Part shown: positions 56,700 through 64,000 of the stretch, piece by piece | How positions within the stretch are numbered: the first letter of the stretch is position 1 | How the letters are laid out: each line of letters starts with the position of its first letter | Assembly (NCBI RefSeq): GCF_017591435.1 | Contig: NC_059278.1 | Span: forward strand, 4,324,644-4,388,643 | Direction of reading: 5' to 3' | Length of the DNA: 64,000 nt | Origin: Portunus trituberculatus | Lineage: Eukaryota; Arthropoda; Malacostraca; Decapoda; Portunidae | Made by a program: the position numbers and the translations under genes | Notes under the pieces: generated by a model | What the model was told of the DNA's origin: nothing | Databases searched by the model: none | Seen by the model: only the letters and a program-made list of their open reading frames with translations

Positions 56700-56920
56700 G
56701 TACAGGCGACTCCCTGCTTGATGAGGTTTGAATGTGAGGTGGATTGTGTGCTCATTTGGTTATTTCCGTCTTGTTATTCATCAGCGTCTCTGGAATTAAA
56801 AGTTTAAAAGCATGTACAGACAACTGCCTGCTTGATGGAGTGTGAATGTGAGGTGGCTTGTGAGTGTGTTCATTTCATTATTCCCGTCTTGTTAGCGTCT
56901 CTGGAAATAAAAGTTCAAAG
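56700..56920 (+). repeat. Imperfect direct repeat, unit about 120 bp
   Basis: ATGTACAG.CGACTCCCTGCTTGATG..TGTGAATGTGAGGTGG or a close variant occurs near 56698 and again near 56812. Each is followed by TTCATT/TCATTT, CCGTCTTGTTA and GCGTCTCTGGAA.TAAAAGTT words. Confidence 0.75.
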
Positions 56921-56924
56921 CATC

Positions 56925-57832
<908 letters not shown>

Positions 57833-57996
57833 ATCTGTCAAAGAGCATAAGGGTTTTTTTCCTCTTCTTGTCCTCCCTCAGCTGACGTGGCCAGAAACAT
57901 TCCACCTTACGTTTCTCAGTTCACGAGAGGAAAGAGCAAGAGTCTTATTAATCTCATAGCAGAATTTACTGTTAGACGGAGAATTATGGTATGTGA

Positions 57997-58177
<181 letters not shown>

Positions 58178-58255
58178 GTTGGAGGCAATATGATTCCGGG
58201 TTAGATGAGCTTTATAATTCAATCCTCACAACTTGGGTCGTGTCGCCGTGACGAG

Positions 58256-58257
<2 letters not shown>

Positions 58258-58309
<52 letters not shown>
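58258..58309. repeat. (GA)n microsatellite
   Basis: A perfect GA array of about 25 units, 80 bp from the previous one. Confidence 0.95.
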
Positions 58310-58311
<2 letters not shown>

Positions 58312-59925
58312 GAACTATTTTTATTATCATATCTATAACATTTTTAGTTGTCAGTTAACTGGGTGAAATTTGCATATGATTACGTGATTATAAGTCTGAA
58401 TCTACTGGAGGTACAAACATATTTTTTTTTCACCCATCTAAGTCTCTTTTATTTACATATTGACGTGCGTCGCGAAGGTAATATAACATTTTGTGTTGCG
58501 AAGGCGAATGGTGTCAAGGAATATTTTGTTTTACCTCTCCTGTATTGACATGTTAATATATCCACGGCCTGTAACTCACATGTTGGAATTTTCCGCTGTA
58601 ATGAACATACTCGAGCTAACATATGACTCGTCCCTCATATGTTTATCTCATACCATAACTCATTTTCTAGACGCGACATGGTAATATCTCGTGATAAATG
58701 TTGTCCCTTATATCGCCCAGTTCGTAATGCATCGTACCCTTAAACACCTCATCTCCACGAGTGTTGTCTGGCTGTACTGAATGTCACTGGGAATTTTCAA
58801 GAATATTTTCAAAATTTTATCAACAGTTGAACAATTAATGTGCACAACTATTATAGAAAACCCATGAGAGCTTGACCAATTTTCCTTGCGGTTTTTTTTT
58901 TCATTTATACCATTTGAAAACGAATGAAGGAACAAAACGTTTAGGAATACTAGCCATATTCCAGTGGTACAATATATGTTATCTTTGCTAAGGTACCGTA
59001 GTTTGCTGGTAATCTACTTCTAATATCGCATGGCTTACCTGTGGATTTACCTGTGGATATCTTATATTGCTCTCACGACCACAGGCCCCGGATGTAAGAA
59101 TATAAACCATGCACAATACCATGATCACAGAAAGCCAACCTTTGTTATTGCCCGTTTTATTTATACCTTCTATTGCGTAAAACGTGAATAAACATAATCA
59201 TTGTGCGAGCATCTTCACCACCACATGCCTTGAGAGTGAGAGCAGTGATATGTACGTACTCACAGTAATACACATGCAAGTCTGCGTGGGAGTGCGTGGG
59301 AAGCTAGTAGATTGGTAAATGGTTGGAGGGAGAGGAGAAAGAAAGAGAGAAACGTAAAAAGGATTAGTAAATGGAATAAGAAATGAAGAGAAGAGTAATA
59401 TGATAATGGAAACATGAGGGATGCGAGGCAAAAGATGAGGAAAATGGAGGAAGAAATAAACCAGAAAAAAATAATTTAGTTCATGTTACTTACTGCATGA
59501 GTTTCAACGCGTCATTTATTATGGAGACGAAGCACAGTTCCAGCCATCACTTGCTGCCTTACTCTCGTCATTACAAGAAGTGAGCGAGACCGGTTATGAG
59601 AAGCCCCTGGTGTCTAATCACGTGTAATTCTGTGGCGCGGGGATGAAGGTGGACGCATCGGTCTGCCCTCAGCGGCCTTCCAGGAACTGCGTGGGATGTA
59701 ATGGAGCTTTCCGGCACGCAACAGTATTACTAGTCTGATACGTACACCCACTTTTACCTTTAGCATCTCGTCCAACTCTATAGAAATGAGTTCTATTTAC
59801 AGTTCTCAGAATCTATCTCGACGGAAGGTTATAGATACCACCTGCAGGTTAGTCGGTTCGCTCCCTGTGTGGTGCTGACGCTTATCAATACTTATAGGTA
59901 GTTTGTTCTGTATTGATGTGGATGT
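58310..59925. other. Array-free AT-rich sequence, no gene recognised
   Basis: About 1.6 kb without an array. Open frames are at most 77 codons and AT-driven. No RNA gene or domain was recognised. Confidence 0.5.
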
Positions 59926-59927
59926 CT

Positions 59928-60248
59928 TTTTTTTTTTGTTATAGCCAATATTGCCTGTAAGTATGCTTGAAGAGTATGGGAAGCGCTGTCCAGCTTCCAC
60001 CCATTAGTGGCGCAGGCAATTTTATTTATATTGGTACCCATTTTAGGGCCCATATCACCACTAAAGCGCATCTTTAGTGTAAGGCAGTTACACCTCCACC
60101 TAGAACCTGGGTATCATGGTGACATGTAGGTAACTTTAAACCACTCGACAAATGACAAAGTTTCAAGGCGGTACGTGGTTTGATTCGAACCTACTCATGG
60201 ATGTCTGCCAGATCCCACGCTCACCACCTTATCCACTACGCAGCTTTT
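59928..60248 (-). mobile_element. tRNA-Arg-like SINE, copy 2
   Basis: On the minus strand: a decayed box A (GCTGCGTAGTGG, 60244-60233), GATAAGG, box B GGTTCGAATCA (60191-60181), then a body sharing ACCTACATGTCACCATGATA, TTCTAGGTGG and GCCTGCGCCACTAATGGGTG with 35894-36212. It ends in a pure A-tail (59938-59928). It carries a short insertion (GAGGTGTAACTGCCTTACAC) relative to copy 1. Confidence 0.88.
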
Positions 60249-60249
60249 T

Positions 60250-61612
60250 GCCTCTCAGCTGGCGCGGTTTGGGGGATGCCGGCAGTCACCAGGCCTTAGA
60301 TGTCTGTACTATGGTAGTGTTTAAATATCTACTTATAGAGAGTATAAGGGTATAAGAGAGTGTGAGAAGTTTGGCTGTGCTATGAAGGAAAGGCTTCATT
60401 TGTGTTCATATATAAGTACAGTATGTAAGTTTTGTGTTAAAAATATATTTGTTATTTACGTTAATATATGTATTGTTTCCTACCATACAAGTAATATTAT
60501 GTGCAAATACCAGGGTTGATAGTGTTGCCAAGGTAAGGTCAAGGGAGAGAGATTATTTATTTTTTCTATGTACTGGCGCCTTAAATTATAGACCTTTAAA
60601 ACCTTCTGGGACCAGTGTACTGTCCACTCTCTTGGAAGGCGAACCGAGACGTGACAATAGTTAACAAAATCCTTTTCATCTTTCCCTTCTTCTGAATTCT
60701 GGCATTTAATTAAAATATCTCCCAAGACTTCTTCATCTATTCCCCTCCACTTGGCCCAGAATGGCACCTTTCTCAAACGGCGCCACTCCTGTCTCTTGAA
60801 ATTCTAAAACTTTTCTCTTAAACTCTTATCTAAACACTTCACTCTGAATGATTCTGTCAACTCTGCCTTTCATTGCTAAGACGAGTTATTATAAAAGACA
60901 GGATGAACCCTTTTGATATTTTACTTATCCTCTCTACAGTGACACCTGCGCTGATTTATACATATAAGCCTTTCACAACATCTGGTATGAATATTTTGTT
61001 CAAAGAATGTCCCTCCACGGATTCCTTTCCTCAAGTTTTATTTTCATCTCTAATTTCTTTTTCAGAAGGTGCATCATCGTCTGTCTACTCTAAAGTGGCT
61101 CCTGGGCCTCGACTAGAATGGTGTCCCAGGGAATGCGTGGTTGTCAGATCATGAGAATAACCTTGAGCTATCCTTGTAATAAATGTGTTGATCAACAGAA
61201 AACAAGTATTATTCACATCAAATCAATTACGTTATCAATAAACTACAATATGTTTTATATCCAGGAGCCATTTTAGAGCAGACTGACTATAGTGGGGAAA
61301 AGCAAGGCGGCACCTCTGACGCATTTCAAATAGGTAGAGTCTAATGTGTCTCAGTCTATCCTACATATAATTCATATTAAGCTGGCATGTAATGTTTTCA
61401 GCCTTTGTTTGCCACAATAAGCTCCTATGTTTATTCAGGTGACGTAATCATCATATTTTTCCGTAGTTTCCATAGATATGCATACGAGACATATTTTTCT
61501 ACATCTTTGAAAATAAACTTCACTTTTGCCATCATTCCCATTCTGTCCATCTCAGGGAAGCAAGACCTACACACTGACCTGCACTTTCAATTTCATTATT
61601 ATATTATTTTCA
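60250..61612. other. Array-free sequence, no gene recognised
   Basis: Frames of 98 codons (60480-60776, minus) and 93 codons (60873-61154, plus) have fairly unbiased composition, but I recognise no domain. Either could be an unannotated exon. Confidence 0.4.
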
Positions 61613-61614
61613 CT

Positions 61615-61732
<118 letters not shown>

Positions 61733-61977
61733 TATATACATCAATAGAAAACGAAGGCAGCTTTTACACATGCAGAATCGAAATGAGTGCCAATTAGAGG
61801 AGGTTTTTACACCCGTGTCTCTCATTAGCAGAGGGACAATTAAGGGAACTTCACTAATCACCTGTATGCATAGTGCCTTAATTTTCACAGGTGTCAATGG
61901 ACCGTTGGATAAAAGACCTTGGAAAACATTACCCACATTCTGGCTGTCTATTTGTATGGCTGTCTGTGTACCTATTA

Positions 61978-61979
<2 letters not shown>

Positions 61980-62053
<74 letters not shown>

Positions 62054-62056
62054 ATG

Positions 62057-62088
<32 letters not shown>

Positions 62089-62140
62089 TGTGTGTGCATA
62101 CACATACAATTACAAACACACACACACACACACACACACA
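61980..62140. repeat. (TG)n, (GA)n, (TG)n and (CA)n cluster
   Basis: TG array 61980-62051, GA 62062-62088, a short TG run, then CA 62118-62140 after a 25-bp gap. TG and CA are in inverted orientation. Confidence 0.94.
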
Positions 62141-62348
62141 AAGCTATTATGTTTTATGTATTATGTATTAAGGGCTTGGTAATGCATTGTTTCAGCATGT
62201 ATAACTGGCTGCGTTTAAACCCTTTAAGCTAAATCCTTCTATTTTTTTTTTTTGTGTGTGATTCTTTCCTTATTTGTAGCAGCTTTCGGGAAAAATGTTA
62301 TCAAAGGGAAACAGTTAGTCATTATTTTCGTATCATGTTGGCTATGAT

Positions 62349-62381
62349 GCATTATTATTATTATCATTCTTCTTCTTCTTC

Positions 62382-62430
<49 letters not shown>

Positions 62431-62460
62431 CATCATCATCGTCATCATCTTTATTATCAT
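62349..62460. repeat. (TTA)n/(ATC)n microsatellite
   Basis: TCT units, then about 17 TTA units (62381-62432), then ATC units. Confidence 0.94.
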
Positions 62461-62859
62461 TATTACCATCGCCGCCCACCACAGTTCGGGCGGCATCTTA
62501 TGGTGCTTACATTGAGGGACACGTGGGCTAATCCGTGACTGGCCTCGAAGCGCGCGTCATTCACAACACCGCCATCACCAACATTATCCTTGGCTCATAA
62601 TCTTGATGGCCAGAACTCCTCAAGTGTTATTGCTTCTGCTGCTCCCTCTGATATAGACAGTGGGTGGGGTCTTCTATTATGTCTAAACCAAAAGTATTTT
62701 CATATTAGACATTCTTATATCTTCGTTCAATATGTAGTATGTAGTATATGTAAATGAATGTTTGAAAATTTTGGCGAATTGCGGCAGCCTGTCAGTATAT
62801 GCGTCACCTCGACCCACGGCGCTCTTACCTGCCCTGAGTGTACCATTGACTGTTTCTTT

Positions 62860-63180
62860 TGAAGCTAAGGCAGATATTGCTGCATTGCGGCAGGCAGCTT
62901 GGCTTATACAAAGGCGTACATTTCATACAAGTGCGGCACATCAAAAAAAAAAAAAAGAATTCCTTGCATTGTGTCGCGAGGGTGTCCTGAAAAGATGGCG
63001 GCGCTGTGCACTAGTGGTGTGACGAGGCTCAGCCTTCGTCCCCACTTCAGCCTTGCCCTGAACACTATATTGCCTTCATTACACAAGTTAATTCCCTTAA
63101 TGACGCTGAGGCTCCTGGTGATCGCGTCACATTATTCACACAATACAGTTCAGTGCTACGGTAACCTTCCTGCACAATAA
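62860..63180 (+). promoter_or_regulatory. Possible 5' end of a gene for a mitochondrial protein
   Basis: AAAGATGGCGGCGCTG at 62992-63007 matches the YY1-type AAGATGGCGGC element that often overlaps the start codon of nuclear genes for mitochondrial proteins. The frame from this ATG (62995-63180, 61 codons) is basic and lacks acidic residues early on (MAALCTSGVTRLSLRPHFSL), like a mitochondrial presequence. Upstream in another frame, LRQAAWLIQRRTFHTSAAHQ (about 62882-62941) resembles a presequence cleavage site (RTFHTSA) followed by an A(14) run. The two may be separate exons, a retrocopy fragment, or chance. No mature domain follows. Confidence 0.3.
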
Positions 63181-63660
63181 GGTGCTGTCATCCTCCTGTC
63201 TCTCCCGTAGTTCATAATGTTCTCTTTGTTCTGATGTCATTACGGGAGCCACTTTGGCTGTCACCTGGAGCAGGGCGGCGGTGCGGGAGGCAAGGCAGGT
63301 TAATCATGCCAACCTGGCGGGGAGAGAGGGCGGTGGCTCCGTCATGGCGTGCGGCGGTAACGACAAGATTATTCCGTTTTCATTATCTTATCTCTACTTT
63401 TTACTTCCTTCACGAGCGACGCATGCTACTTACCTCTCCTTCTGTACTGTTTATGACTTGCTTTATTTCTCAAATCAGAACAAAGCTTCAGGAATCAATC
63501 TATGTACCACCAAGGAATCGAAACTCGTGCATTGCAATTGTGAAGGTTCTTTCCCCCCTCTGATGGTATGGACTACGTAAATTGGCGTAATTAATTTTAT
63601 TTAGCAGTTCAGTATCATTCAGTAATGTATTATTCCATGAACTTCTCTTCTCCGCCCTCA
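63181..63660. other. GC-richer then AT-rich unique sequence, no gene recognised
   Basis: The block 63240-63360 is GC-rich. Frames of about 108 codons overlap in two phases, with no recognised domain. Confidence 0.4.
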
Positions 63661-63665
63661 AACCG

Positions 63666-63790
<125 letters not shown>

Positions 63791-64000
63791 ATTATCAGAC
63801 CTCCTCCATCGTATCGTGTCACCTTTCATCATTCGCGTGTCACACAAGTGTAATTAATAAACACGATCCACCATCAACACCTGCAGCCTGGCGGTAAACA
63901 GTGCAGGGAAGGCGGTGAAGATTAACTTTTGTCGTGCATGGTCTCAAGATGAATGACTGAGTAGATGTGGGACAGAGCCGGATTTTCAGACTAATAATTG

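Overview
The window looks like non-coding, repeat-saturated nuclear DNA of a eukaryote, most likely a decapod crustacean such as a crab or shrimp. The organism is an inference. It rests on the extreme density of long microsatellites ((CA/GT)n, (GA/CT)n, (TAC)n, (TCC)n), on tRNA-derived SINEs with short A-tails, on MITEs, on a truncated non-LTR retrotransposon, and on a few TTAGG-like motifs. There are no operons, ribosome binding sites, CRISPR arrays or phage genes. I found no intact protein-coding gene. Nearly every long open frame is a translated microsatellite (poly RE, SL, TH, VC, or single-residue runs from trinucleotide arrays).

Layout. 1-10 kb: CAA, TAC, CT and CA arrays, an A-tailed tRNA SINE (3358-3587, minus) and a nested MITE-in-MITE at 4556-4984. 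10-18 kb: a TCC/TCA array, a second copy of each MITE family, a tandem duplication carrying its own CA array (13493-13766), a degenerate GGTGT tract (15041-15440), a 190-bp GA array, a 411-bp CA array, and a tRNA-Val-like SINE flanked on both sides by CA arrays (16888-17170). 18-30 kb: mainly microsatellites, polypurine tracts and a minisatellite of about 135-145 bp (29479-29900). 30-43 kb: GGA, CT and GA arrays, a tRNA-Arg-like SINE (35894-36212, minus) and a 125-bp tandem duplication (39785-40041). 43-48 kb: a second tRNA-Val-like SINE (43893-44182, minus) between GT arrays, then an intronless broken gene with a DnaJ J-domain and a long charged coiled coil (44436-46111), then a large TCC/TAC array. 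48-56 kb: further MITE copies, a 235-bp CT array, a 136-bp AT array, and the C-terminal part of a non-LTR reverse transcriptase between two CA arrays (54638-55480). 56-64 kb: compound CT/CA/GA arrays, a second tRNA-Arg-like SINE (59928-60248, minus), and a GC-richer end (62.8-63.4 kb) with a possible 5' end of a nuclear gene for a mitochondrial protein.

The genes do not form a pathway; what the window records is transposon and microsatellite history. The two strongest signals are these. First, a piggyBac-like MITE sits at a TTAA inside another MITE, and a second copy of the host MITE in the window shows the empty site. Second, three retroelements (two SINE copies and one LINE fragment) each lie inside an (AC)n tract of the same polarity on both sides, which suggests insertion targeted to (AC)n.
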